Positions 34,470 through 42,650 of a stretch of 54,431 nucleotides of DNA are shown piece by piece (the first letter of the stretch is position 1; every line of letters starts with the position of its first letter). The translations under genes were made by a program, and so were the position numbers. Source of the DNA: Bradyrhizobium sp. AUGA SZCCT0283 (GTDB lineage: Bacteria; Pseudomonadota; Alphaproteobacteria; Rhizobiales; Xanthobacteraceae); assembly GCF_018130385.1 (NCBI RefSeq), contig NZ_JAFCLU010000041.1, positions 1 to 54,431 of the forward strand, written 5' to 3'. The notes beneath the pieces are model-generated. The model had not been told where the DNA came from, did not search any database, and was given only the letters and a program-made list of their open reading frames with translations.

Positions 34470-34823
34470 ATGCGTGGGTCCAGTTGGACGCCGTCGATCG
34501 TCCCGAACGACGACGATGAAACGGTTTACCTGGTGGCGGATGATTTCGGTCGATTAGGCCGCGCCTGGCGCGAAGCCGATTACGAGGCCACCGATCTCGA
34601 GACGGTCATTCAAGACCTGTTGACCGGCCAATACAGCAACCCCATCCGCGTCGTCGCTTTCAATACCGCCGAGCGCTGGTCGGAAGACGTTTCCGAAGAC
34701 GTCGCCCGCGAATTGCGCCGTCGCTGCGATCTGCAGATGCGCGAGCTTCCCGCTGCGATCTCTGATTTTCTCGAACGGCACGAGGATCACGATCGGCGCC
34801 AATTATCCCTCCGACTAGTCTGA
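34470..34823 (+). CDS. Conserved hypothetical protein, 117 residues
   Basis: From ATG 34470 (a GTG four codons upstream is possible). 'MRGSSWTPSIVPNDDDETVY', 'AWREADYEATDLETVIQDLL' and 'VVAFNTAERWSEDVSEDVAR' are typical of a rhizobial protein of unknown function. It is acidic, with no membrane segment. It is divergent from the DUF3606 gene; their upstream regions overlap, but no matching stress promoter faces this gene. Confidence 0.7.
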   Translation: MRGSSWTPSIVPNDDDETVYLVADDFGRLGRAWREADYEATDLETVIQDLLTGQYSNPIRVVAFNTAERWSEDVSEDVARELRRRCDLQMRELPAAISDFLERHEDHDRRQLSLRLV

Positions 34824-34956
34824 TCCAGACTCGCATTTTCACTGCAATTTCCTATTTATCCCGCAGGTGAAAGAGCGCACTCGCATCCCATTTTCCTGGC
34901 CAAATGACTCGGCCTGCATCAATTTTGAATCAGCTTTAGTAGCGTGGAGTTCTGTT

Positions 34957-35876
34957 GTGGCATTTCAGCGTAAGAAGCCGGCGGCAATCGGCGTGAAAGC
35001 GCCCTTCCCCGGATTCGTCGAACCCGCATTGGCGACGTCGATCGAGAAAGTGCCGTCCGGCGATCGGTGGGTCCATGAGATCAAATTCGACGGCTATCGC
35101 GTCCAGGTTCACCTGGTGAACGAGGCCGTCAAGGTTTTCACCCGCCGCGGCAACGATTGGACCAAACGTTTCAGGAAGGTTGCTGACGACGCCTGGCACA
35201 TCGGCGCCGGCTCGCCATCATCGATGGCGAGATCGTCGTCCCCGCCGCTGACGGCACGACAGATTTTTCAGTCCTTCAAAACGAGCTCAAAGGAAAGTCG
35301 ACAAAGATCGTGCTGGTCGCTTTCGACCTGCTCTATCTCAATGGCTATGACCTTCGAAAGCTGCCGCTAATCGAACGCAAGGCGCATCTGAAGAAGATCA
35401 TCGACGGGACCGACGTCCAGTTCAGCGAAAGCTTCGAGGTCGACGGCAAAGAGATGTTCGCGCACGCCTGCAAGGTCGGCCTTGAAGGCGTCGTCTCCAA
35501 GGTCCGCGATAGCCGCTACCCATCGGGGCGCGGCCGCGACTGGGTGAAGAAAACCAGCGCCCAGCGCGAGACTCTGACCATCGCCGGCTTCGCCCTCGAC
35601 GGCAACGACTGGGACGGCATCCATGTCGGCCGCCGCAAGGGCGACGACCTGATCTACGCCGGCAAGGTCGACCACGGCTTCGACAAGAAATCATCCGCCG
35701 AGCTGCGCGAGCGTCTGACGCCCTTGATCCGCAAAACCCAGCCCTACACCAAGCGGATCGCGCACCAGGGCATCTGGGTGGAGCCTGAGCTGAACGCCGA
35801 GATCAAGTACCGCGCCAAGTCCGCCGAGGGAAAGGTCCGCCATCCCTTCTTCAAGGGCCTGCGGGAGGACCTGTGA
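34957..35876 (+). pseudogene. ATP-dependent DNA ligase (LigD ligase-domain type), frameshifted
   Basis: GTG 34957 follows a GGAG. 'EIKFDGYRVQVHLVNEAVKV' holds the adenylated Lys. A one-base deletion near 35214 takes 'IIDGEIVVPAADGTTDFSVL' and everything after it into another frame: 'LVAFDLLYLNGYDLRKLPLI', 'GLEGVVSKVRDSRYPSGRGR', 'WVKKTS' and the OB-fold part to 35876. Complete, it would be a ligase of about 306 residues without polymerase or nuclease domains, for Ku-dependent end joining. As sequenced it is broken after about 90 residues. Confidence 0.85.
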
Positions 35877-36067
35877 TGGACACTTTCGATCGTTACTGGC
35901 AATGGGCGAACAAGCCCCTCGACAGCGGACTGACTATCCCGGCCAACATTCATCACGCGGTCACGTCGCTACCGCCGGAAGCGCGGCGCGACCGCGCCAA
36001 GATCAATGAGGCCGTGCGCATGGTACAAGAGGCTGTCGTCGGAAATACCGCGCTACACCGGCCATAA
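35876..36067 (+). CDS. Small hypothetical protein, 63 residues
   Basis: ATG 35876 shares its A with the ligase stop (TGATG), so it is translationally coupled to the ligase gene. 'MDTFDRYWQWANKPLDSGLT' and 'IPANIHHAVTSLPPEARRDR' are followed by a helical tail. The function is unknown. The tight coupling suggests a role with the ligase, though the ligase frame is now broken. Confidence 0.65.
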   Translation: MDTFDRYWQWANKPLDSGLTIPANIHHAVTSLPPEARRDRAKINEAVRMVQEAVVGNTALHRP

Positions 36068-36213
36068 GTCGAGGATCTCAACCGGTCGGATTTCACACCA
36101 CCCCACAGCGCGTTTGTCGACCTGGGCGATTTTCGATGGGTGATGGCGGCATATTCATGAAGGCGAAAAAGCGTCCATTCGTGAAACGATTTGTTTCGAC
36201 CCGCTGCACCAAC

Positions 36214-36346
36214 ACTAGGACAGACGGGCCACGTTGGCCGCGACATGCCTGCGGTAGAAATCGATCACGTCAGCCGTCTTTTTGCCAAAAGCATCGAACC
36301 CACCTCAAAAAGCAGCATCTACCTTTTCGCTGACCATCAAGCCGGC
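36214..36346 (-). pseudogene. Remnant of the small VSEK-motif protein family
   Basis: Minus strand reads 'GLMVSEKVDAAF', then a TGA, then 'GGFDAFGKKTADVIDFYRRH' and 'VAANVARLS' with a TAG at 36214. It parallels the intact gene at 44829-45110 ('LMVSEKINAAFEATASLVAG', 'HRYRQHVAKNAKRLS'). The N-terminal part is missing and there is an internal stop, so it is dead. Confidence 0.6.
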
Positions 36347-36452
36347 GCCGACGGTCGTCCCGAGTATTCTCGGTCCATCACCGCACTGTATCGGGCTGTT
36401 ATCGGTGACGGAGAGTATTGCGCTCCCGCCTTCGCAAGGAACGGAGCATTGC

Positions 36453-36652
36453 TATGCAGAAGCAATTGCGACGACGATTCAAACAGGCAGACAACCTAGA
36501 GCAACGATTAGCCGATAAAGCAAAGCGTTTGCGCGACGAAGCCAAGTTGCTTCCACCTTGCGCTCAAGATCATCCGCAAAGCGAGGCAGGCCGAGACCGG
36601 CGCGCATATTAACGAATGGTTACGCTCGCCCGGCCTGCAGGCGCCGAAGTAA
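36453..36652 (+). pseudogene. Small coiled-coil protein with a frameshift
   Basis: 'MQKQLRRRFKQADNLEQRLA' and 'DKAKRLRDEAKLLPPCA' from ATG 36453, then a shift near 36563 into 'LKIIRKARQAETGAHINEWL' and 'RSPGLQAPK', with a natural stop at 36650-36652. Both halves look authentic and in the expected order for a small rhizobial helical protein of unknown function. Confidence 0.65.
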
Positions 36653-36706
36653 TGGGCGAAACCGCGCCTACTTCCTTAAAGAAGACGGGCACATAGACAT
36701 TCGCGC

Positions 36707-36731
36707 GGAACATCCGCGAGCGCCGGCCATT
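36707..36731 (+). promoter_or_regulatory. EcfG-like promoter, one mismatch
   Basis: GGAAC-N16-CATT, one base off the EcfG consensus, 42 bp upstream of ATG 36774. Confidence 0.4.
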
Positions 36732-36773
36732 GTCCTATTCGCTTAGCTGGGGCGCTACCGGAGGAACGAATTT

Positions 36774-37154
36774 ATGGCATATCAACCCAATCCGAACGAC
36801 CCTTATCGTGCGGGCCGGAGTGAAGAGGAAATGCGGCGTCGCGACAATGAGCTGCAAGCCGATCCCCAGCTCGCCGAAGGTCCCGCCAGCGGCACCAAGA
36901 TCGCAATGTACGCCATCGCCATCGCCGCTGTGCTGGGTGTCGTGTTCTACGGCCTGAATAACAACACGGTAGACCAGGCGGGCACCACGCCGCCCAGCGA
37001 AACCGCGCGGCAGACCCAGCCGGCTAACCCTGCGGGGCCTTCGGGCAAGACCAACACCGAGCCCGGCACGACCACGGGCGCGGCGACGACCAACCGTCCG
37101 ACGCCGCCATCTCCAAACCCCACGGGTACGGAAGTAGATCGAAGCAAACAGTAA
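36774..37154 (+). CDS. Single-helix membrane protein with Pro/Thr-rich tail, 126 residues
   Basis: The N-terminal part, 'YQPNPNDPYRAGRSEEEMRR', is hydrophilic. One helix, 'KIAMYAIAIAAVLGVVFYGL', spans the membrane, and the outer tail is low complexity (Thr, Pro, Gly, Asn; 'TTTGAATTNRPTPPSPNP'). ATG 36774 has a ggagg ribosome binding site and a near-consensus EcfG promoter; a textbook terminator follows. Similar proteins in Bradyrhizobium have unknown function. Confidence 0.75.
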   Translation: MAYQPNPNDPYRAGRSEEEMRRRDNELQADPQLAEGPASGTKIAMYAIAIAAVLGVVFYGLNNNTVDQAGTTPPSETARQTQPANPAGPSGKTNTEPGTTTGAATTNRPTPPSPNPTGTEVDRSKQ

Positions 37155-37177
37155 AGGTTGATCGTCCGAAGCAACTT

Positions 37178-37206
37178 GCGGCGGGCCGATCGGCCCGCCG
37201 CTTTTT
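37178..37206 (+). terminator. Rho-independent terminator
   Basis: A palindromic GC-rich hairpin (37178-37201) followed by TTTTT, 24 bp after the stop of the membrane-protein gene. Confidence 0.92.
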
Positions 37207-37557
37207 GACCGCTTACGAGGGCTGTGACCGGACATCGACCTCCCTGACTAAGCAGGTCAATCAGACGCAAGGAGATTGTTGCTGACGCCTTAACTCAGCG
37301 ACCAGTCATGAATTTGTGAAACTCAGAAGGCGCGGCGACAATTTCGTACTGGCGGTCTCTCGGCAAGCACCTGACTCACGTCAGGCCCTTCAAGGCCGTC
37401 AGCGCGAACACATTCACAGGGCATGCCCGCCCTGCACTGACATCCCAACTCTTCCGTCCACGCACGCTGGAGATGGTTCTCGCATACCCAGCTAAAGCTT
37501 CTCCGTCATCTTCACAATAGACGGCAGACTGCTGCCCGCGCAGCCTAGCGTGCGATA
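37207..37557. other. Non-coding region before the NUDIX remnant
   Basis: 351 bp. I see no gene. Minus-strand open frames here are shadows of the NUDIX frame. Confidence 0.4.
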
Positions 37558-38035
37558 GTGGCAACATCCGTATCCAGTAAACAGAGCGCGGGGCTTCTCC
37601 CCTATCGATTAAAGGACGGAGACGTCGAAGTCCTGCTCGGTCGTCCCGGAGGACCCTTCTGGGGCAAGAAGGACCTGGGATCGTGGTCGGTTCCAAAAGG
37701 CTTGATCGCGGCGGATGAAACTGTCCTCGCCGCAGCAAAGCGCGAGTTTGCGGAAGGAACCGGTCACCCTCCGCGCGGTAAGTCTGTGTCGCTGGGCCAG
37801 TCGAAGCAGCCAAGAGGAAAGATTCACGTATCGGCTGTTGAACATGACTGGGACGCTGCCGATCTCAAGAGCAATATGTTCGAGATGGAATGGCGACCGC
37901 GATCCGGGCGGCGTCAGATGTTTTCCCGAACTCGATCGCGCCGCATGGTTTGAAATTGAGGAGGCTCGCGCGAAAATATTGAAGGGGCAAGCAGTTTTCC
38001 TCGACCGTCTGCTGGCAGCTATCGCAGGCGGTTGA
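37558..38035 (+). pseudogene. NUDIX hydrolase with frameshift and a degenerate NUDIX box
   Basis: GTG 37558. 'SAGLLPYRLKDGDVEVLLGR' and 'GGPFWGKKDLGSWSVPKG' are the family N-terminus. The NUDIX box reads 'AKREFAEGTGHPP', where the second Glu of REx-EExG is Gly, removing a metal ligand. Near 37918 an extra base shifts the C-terminus 'FPELDRAAWFEIEEARAKIL' into another frame ending at 38035. Both lesions argue for loss of nucleoside-diphosphate hydrolase activity. Confidence 0.78.
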
Positions 38036-38105
38036 GCTACGGCCGCTCAAAACATCCTCAATGCTACTAGGCCTTCTTCTGGAGCAGACACATTAGGAGT
38101 AAGCC

Positions 38106-38603
38106 ATGAATCTATCGGTCGACTGGAATTCCGTGTTTGTGCCGGCAATAGGGCTTGCAGAGATCGTTGTTCGCGGCAGCCTGATGTATCTCGGGCTTTT
38201 CGTGATCCTCCGCTTCATGGCGCGACGCCAGGCGGGACATTTCGGGCCTGCTGACCTCCTCGTGATCGTTTTGATCGCCGATGCCGCTCAGAATGGGCTT
38301 GGAAAAGAGTACAGCTCGGTAACCGAGGGTCTCGCGCTCGTTCTGACGATCGTTGCGTGGGAATATCTTCTGGACTGGATCGCCTGGCGCTTCCCAGCGA
38401 CGCGGCCGTATCTGAAGCCTCCAAGCCTTACGCTCATTCGCGACGTCAGGTTGATTCCGCAGAACTTGCGTAAGGAAATGATTACCGAAGATGAACTGAA
38501 ATCGCAGCTGCGCGAACAGAGTGTCGACAACTATGAAGAGATCAAGCTGGCTATGCTGGAAGGCGACGGACGGCTCAGCGTTTTGAAAAGGCAAAGCGTT
38601 TAG
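38106..38603 (+). CDS. DUF421 (YetF/YcaP-type) membrane protein
   Basis: 165 residues. Three N-terminal helices contain 'EIVVRGSLMYLGLFVILRFM' and 'LLVIVLIADAAQNGLG', followed by the cytosolic DUF421 domain: 'LRKEMITEDELKSQLREQSV' and 'DNYEEIKLAMLEGDGRLSVL'. ATG 38106 has an aggag ribosome binding site. The family is of unknown biochemical role and often linked to envelope stress. Intact, single gene. Confidence 0.88.
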   Translation: MNLSVDWNSVFVPAIGLAEIVVRGSLMYLGLFVILRFMARRQAGHFGPADLLVIVLIADAAQNGLGKEYSSVTEGLALVLTIVAWEYLLDWIAWRFPATRPYLKPPSLTLIRDVRLIPQNLRKEMITEDELKSQLREQSVDNYEEIKLAMLEGDGRLSVLKRQSV

Positions 38604-38631
38604 CTTTCTGCGGTGCTGGGCTGGATTCCGG

Positions 38632-38726
38632 AGCTCGCGCGGTCCGTTCCCCTGCCCGCGCATTCGATAAGTACGTCTATTCGCTCCGGACGGGCAGCGA
38701 TCTGCATCAACAGCTTCGCAGCGCCG
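38632..38726 (+). pseudogene. Second remnant of the isochorismatase-family gene
   Basis: 'ELARSVP' then, one base shifted, 'PARAFDKYVYSLRTGSDLHQ' and 'QLRSA'. This is the same segment as 'PARTYDKNVYSPWTGTDLHQ' of the broken gene at 25519, differing at several codons, so it is a paralogous remnant and not an assembly duplicate. About 30 codons survive. Confidence 0.65.
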
Positions 38727-38754
38727 TTCATCCATGCTCTTCCCCAAATAAAAG

Positions 38755-38776
38755 GCCGCCCGCCATGGCGGACGGC
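38755..38776 (-). terminator. Rho-independent terminator (minus strand)
   Basis: A GC-rich hairpin with one mismatch (GCCGTCCGCC/GGCGGGCGGC, loop AT) followed on the minus strand by CTTTTATTT. The nearest upstream minus-strand gene is the oxidoreductase ending at 38998. Confidence 0.65.
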
Positions 38777-38798
38777 TGTTGTTCCATGATTTGCCGAG

Positions 38799-38980
38799 GT
38801 TCAGGCGCGCATAACCGTCGCTGGCTTCGTGATCTTGATCGTTGCTCCATCGCCTGGACGGCCGACGACTGGGTTGAAGGCAAAGCGTCGCTCGTTGTCC
38901 AGAATGTGGTTCTCCTTCTCATCAACGCCCTCGGCGTTTGGCGCTGGCTTCCAAACGCCGAGAAGGAAGCGAAAAGCTAG
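38799..38980 (+). pseudogene. C-terminal remnant of a two-helix membrane protein
   Basis: 'VQARITVAGFVILIVA' in one frame continues after a one-base shift in 'SIAWTADDWVEGKASLVVQN' and 'VVLLLINALGVWRWLPNAEK', with a stop at 38980. The reading is smooth over the join and both hydrophobic helices are preserved, but no start precedes it. Confidence 0.5.
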
Positions 38981-38997
38981 CTATCTTCCCAAACTCA

Positions 38998-39903
38998 TCA
39001 CTCGCAATATCCGTCGCGGCGCAAGAGACCCTTGTTGATGGCGACCGCCGCCTGCGCGCCTTCCGCGATGGCAACGGCGACAAGAAGAACATCGCGAGAC
39101 ACGTCACCCGCAACATACACGCCCCGGACACTGGCTTCCTCCGTGTCGGGGTCCTTCACGACGCCGCCCTTCGCATCGCGCTTGCAACCAAGTCGTTTGG
39201 AAAGGTCAGACGCCTGATCGCAGCCCGTCGAGAAAAACAAACCTGCCCGGGGCAGATCCGGCCCGCTCCTGAATACGATCTTTGCGAGCTCTCCGTTCGT
39301 ACCTTCGAGGGATTCAATGGGCTCCAAGCGCAGCGGAATATCGTGCTCTTTGAGTTTTCGCTTCGCTTTCGTACTGACCTCAGTCCCATCGCAGCAAGCC
39401 ACAACATCCGCCATCCAGTGCTTCATCATGATGGCAAGCTCGGCCCCTTTATCCCCCTTGCCAAATGCAGCTACGGGCTTTCCCGCGTATTCGAAGCCGT
39501 CGCAATACAGACAATGGTGCACGGAAACGCCGTACAGAGGCTCGATTCCCGCTAATTCAGGAAGCTCGTCAACGAGACCCGTCGCAAGCAAGACCTTTGA
39601 GGTGAGGCCGGTTGTTCCGTCCGCACACACAAACTTGAATTCATCGCCACTTGGAATGATGTCGGTAACTCGTGTCCCGCGCAGCGAAATCGACTTGTAC
39701 AGGCTGAGTTCTTGCCGCGCCTCATCCACGAATACTGAGGGGGACCGGCCTTCCCGTCCGAGCAGGCCGTGTATCGCGTGCGAACTCAGGTTGCGCTGAT
39801 GCCCTTCATCGCAGAGCAATGCTTTGCGGTGGCACCTCCCCAGAATAAGCGCGGCGCTTAATCCGGCAGGCCCGCCGCCGACAATGAGAACATCGAATTT
39901 CAT
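38998..39903 (-). CDS. NAD(P)/FAD-dependent oxidoreductase, thioredoxin-reductase-like
   Basis: 301 residues from ATG 39903, which has an aaaggg ribosome binding site; an upstream in-frame ATG at 39945 is less likely. The FAD motif is 'FDVLIVGGGPAGLSAALILG', the redox-active pair is 'HHCLYCDGFEY' (CxxC), and the second FAD site is 'VRGVYVAGDVSRD'. The NAD(P) region around 'VAAFGKGDKGAELAIMM' is atypical (GKGDKG instead of GxGxxG/A). It is the size of thioredoxin reductase but a divergent paralogue of unknown partner. It has been linked in other genomes to redox or mercuric-type reactions; that is inference. Confidence 0.88.
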   Translation of the reverse strand: MKFDVLIVGGGPAGLSAALILGRCHRKALLCDEGHQRNLSSHAIHGLLGREGRSPSVFVDEARQELSLYKSISLRGTRVTDIIPSGDEFKFVCADGTTGLTSKVLLATGLVDELPELAGIEPLYGVSVHHCLYCDGFEYAGKPVAAFGKGDKGAELAIMMKHWMADVVACCDGTEVSTKAKRKLKEHDIPLRLEPIESLEGTNGELAKIVFRSGPDLPRAGLFFSTGCDQASDLSKRLGCKRDAKGGVVKDPDTEEASVRGVYVAGDVSRDVLLVAVAIAEGAQAAVAINKGLLRRDGYCE

Positions 39904-39995
39904 CGGAAGCCCTTTCGTTGCGGGAATATATAAGACTGCTCGCAACGCTTGGAACCCCTGGTAGCCGTTCAGGCGTTAGTATTTGGGAAGAAATC

Positions 39996-40909
39996 ATGCC
40001 GCGTGCGAACACAGCAGTTCGATGGAAAGAACTAACGCGAGAGGAGCGGCGCGAACGGAGGCGGCTACGCCGCGAAACGCGGCGCGAGGACAATATCCGC
40101 CGCGCCGCGAAGATGCACGTTGCCCGAAAGGAGTTGGTTTCCGAGGGCTCGAATTCAACGCCTCGTTTGAAGGCGGCCTATGTCGGTTGCTCTGGCTGGC
40201 GCTACTGGAAATGGCGGGGATTGTTCTATCCCGCAGATCTGCCGGAAGGAAAGTGGTTCGATCGTTACGCCAAGCGGTTTGATACCGTCGAAATCAACGC
40301 GTTCTTTTACTCGTGGCCCACTGTCGCGAATGTTAAAGCCTGGCGCCGTCAACCCGGGAAAGGAAAGTTTGTCTATACGGTCAAAGTCTGCGAACTCATC
40401 CACACGTGAAGCGGTTCAAGGGCACAAAAACCCTTATCAGGGACTCTGGAATGATCGCCGATATTCTGGGCGAACGAATGGGCTGTTTGCTATTCCAGCT
40501 TCCGCCGAGTTACCGTTACACCAAGGCGCGGCTGAATGCGATCGTCAGTCAGCTCGATCCTGCGCGCCGCAATGTCGTCGAGTTCCGGCACGCCAGCTGG
40601 TGGAATGAGGAGGTTTACGGCGCCTTCCGTAAGGCAGGCATTATCTTCTGCTCTTGCAGCGGGCCACGGCTTCCTGATGAGCTTATCCGGACGACTGACG
40701 AAGTATACGTCCGGCTGCACGGCCCCAAGCGCTGGTATCAGCATGACTATTCAAAGGACGAGCAGCTGGAGTGGACGAACAGGATTAAAGCAAGTGGGGC
40801 GACGAGAGCCTGAATCTACTTCAATAATGATAACGATGCCTATGCGCCAAAGAACGCAACTGCTATGCGGTGCATGCTAAGCGGCTTTCTTCGGGGCGTC
40901 GACCGGTGA
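39996..40909 (+). pseudogene. DUF72 protein with a frameshift and a premature TGA
   Basis: ATG 39996. A very basic N-terminal extension ('ERRERRRLRRETRREDNIRR') precedes DUF72: 'AAYVGCSGWRYWKWRGLFYP' and 'FDRYAKRFDTVEINAFFYSW'. At 40402 the frame shifts into 'VKRFKGTKTLIRDSGMIADI' and 'EFRHASWWNEEVYGAFRKAG'. Then TGA at 40811 stands where Trp is expected, followed in frame by 'IYFNNDNDAYAPKNATAM'. The family is a TIM-barrel of unknown function. Two independent lesions are present. Confidence 0.82.
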
Positions 40910-41170
40910 AGCGACATCGAACGTAGAGAATCAATTCTCGACTCGACTAACACGTACCGTTGGCATCTCGGGCGTCTACTCATAAAACGAGAAATGTCCC
41001 ATTTTTTAGGCTAAAGCCAGTGCTAACCAACTCTAGATAGCCCCAATGCCGCGGAACTGCGGTGCGCGGTCCTCTATGGGCGTATTGAGCTCCCGGCCGT
41101 CTCGGGATCCCGTGCGTGAGCGCACACTTAATTTCTGAATTGATCTATGAATGTCATCGCTCGGGACAGC
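40910..41170. other. Non-coding spacer downstream of the broken DUF72 gene
   Basis: 261 bp without a gene. 41120-41170 is the distal flank of the phasin terminator. Confidence 0.4.
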
Positions 41171-41196
41171 AAGAGCGGCTCATATCAGCCGCTCTT
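41171..41196 (-). terminator. Terminator hairpin of the phasin gene
   Basis: A perfect 10-bp stem AAGAGCGGCT/AGCCGCTCTT around a 6-nt loop, 23 bp past the phasin stop. The following minus-strand tract is only weakly T-rich. Confidence 0.7.
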
Positions 41197-41219
41197 ACAA
41201 TCGAAACTGCACACCAGGG

Positions 41220-41858
41220 TTAGGCGGTGCGCCGGGCCTCCTCCATACTTTGTTTCATCTGCTTTCCGGCATCGTCGGCCATTTTGAGCGACATGTCGGC
41301 TATCCGACGGCTGCTCTCCAAGGCGGTTTCCACGGTCTCTCGCACCATGTCGCTTTGTACGGCTGCAAAGTCCTGAGGAGTTCGGCAGGACCACAACTCA
41401 TTCATGTGGTCCATGTTCTTCTCGACTTGATGCCGAACCATCTGAAAGTACTCTTGAGACATTCTACCCACCACTCTGGCAGCAGCGGTACCAGTGTAAA
41501 GCAGCGTTTGCGCGTTGCGCGCCGACCGTTCTGCTGCCTTCGTTGCCTGTTGCGCCCCTTCTCCTGACACGCCGAGCGTGCGACCAAATTGCTCGGTAGA
41601 CCGTTCCATGGCCGAGGTCGCCGCTTCCAGGCCGAAGCGCCATGCATTCTGCAACGTCTCGACGTTTTGCTTAAGCAGGTTCGCACTTGCTCGAGCCACT
41701 TCCTCCCCGGCTTCAGCAGCAGCTTGCCCGACACGCGCCGTCTGATCAGCTGCAGCTTGTCCGATACGGGTGGTCTGCTCAGCAGCACTCTCGCCGGCGC
41801 GGCGGGCTGCGTCTTCCATGCCTTGCGTAGATTTGTCGTCCTGGCGGGGATTTGCCAT
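41220..41858 (-). CDS. Phasin-family protein
   Basis: 212 residues from ATG 41858 (ribosome binding site gtggag/aagg; a longer frame to 41945 lacks family character). The N-terminal half is an Ala/Gln-rich helical segment ('RRAGESAAEQTTRIGQAAAD'). The phasin_2 core covers about 65-200: 'NLLKQNVETLQNAWRFGLEA', 'AARVVGRMSQEYFQMVRHQV', 'RTPQDFAAVQSDMVRETVET'. Phasins coat polyhydroxyalkanoate granules and can act as stress chaperones. A perfect EcfG promoter lies 50 bp upstream, supporting the stress role. Confidence 0.9.
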   Translation of the reverse strand: MANPRQDDKSTQGMEDAARRAGESAAEQTTRIGQAAADQTARVGQAAAEAGEEVARASANLLKQNVETLQNAWRFGLEAATSAMERSTEQFGRTLGVSGEGAQQATKAAERSARNAQTLLYTGTAAARVVGRMSQEYFQMVRHQVEKNMDHMNELWSCRTPQDFAAVQSDMVRETVETALESSRRIADMSLKMADDAGKQMKQSMEEARRTA

Positions 41859-41907
41859 CCTTGTTCTCCACTGATTGGTTGATGACTTGCCCCAGCTCCT
41901 TGCCGAG

Positions 41908-41932
41908 AACGCGATCTGGGTGAGACCGTTCC
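41908..41932 (-). promoter_or_regulatory. EcfG promoter of the phasin gene
   Basis: Minus strand GGAAC-N16-CGTT, perfect consensus, 50 bp upstream of ATG 41858. Confidence 0.78.
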
Positions 41933-42267
41933 TAAGCCCCGACATTCTTTTCCGCCGGTGTCGTTAGGGCTAGGCCGCTAGGACTCGGGCTAGCCGCACC
42001 AGTTCGATGCGCTGACATACCTTGCAGAGATACTGAATAAGATCATTCCCCTCGTCATCAGGGTCAATCTTCTCAAGCTTCATCGTTGATTGCAGTCAAT
42101 GCAAGTCAACAAATCGAGCAGCCTGCTCCGGTTATCGTTCATATGACCCGTAGCCGCCACTGGCGTGTGTCTCTCTGCCGCAGTTCGACTAGCAACATAT
42201 CGTTGTGCCGGATGTTCCTAAGCTATCCGCTTGTTGACATTACCGCTTGCCGCACAGGAGGCCGGGC
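41933..42267. other. Divergent intergenic region
   Basis: 335 bp between the phasin promoter and the next plus-strand gene. No gene can be supported. A strong ribosome binding site (aggagg) lies at its right end. Confidence 0.4.
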
Positions 42268-42570
42268 ATGAAGTTGGTTCATAATGGATGGTTTAGGGGA
42301 CGCAACTGGTATTGGGCGACGATTCTGGTTCTACTCGTCCTGCCAGCCCTCCCGGATAATCTCGCCGCGCAGGGACTGCCGGTTGAAACCGGATCGCACG
42401 TGTCTGTCGCCCTATTGTTCGCCGGTGCCGTCGTGCTCGGACTGGTGCTAACCTACGGCATCACGCGAAACAGGAGCCGCACGCGCTCCGAGAAGCAGAT
42501 TACCGAACAAGCAACGAAGGACCTTTACGTGAGAGAAGAGCGGGAGCGGGCAAACTCAGGCAGCGAGTAA
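42268..42570 (+). CDS. Small two-helix membrane protein, 100 residues
   Basis: ATG 42268 with an aggagg ribosome binding site. Helix or signal 'WYWATILVLLVLPALPDNLA', a short loop, helix 'HVSVALLFAGAVVLGLVLTY', then a charged tail 'SEKQITEQATKDLYVREERE'. It is 80 bp upstream of the histidine kinase in the same direction. It could be a membrane partner of the cytosolic kinase, but nothing beyond position shows this. Confidence 0.65.
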   Translation: MKLVHNGWFRGRNWYWATILVLLVLPALPDNLAAQGLPVETGSHVSVALLFAGAVVLGLVLTYGITRNRSRTRSEKQITEQATKDLYVREERERANSGSE

Positions 42571-42650
42571 GACGATCGACCGACTGAAGCAGACCGGCAA
42601 GGAGGCGCTCGATGCCACTCGTGAAACGACAACGCGGGACTTAGAAGCTG

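Noticed and set aside
38112..38747. 211-codon minus-strand frame opposite DUF421
   Set aside because: Antisense shadow of a clearly supported membrane-protein gene; composition (His/Arg/Asn-rich) is atypical.
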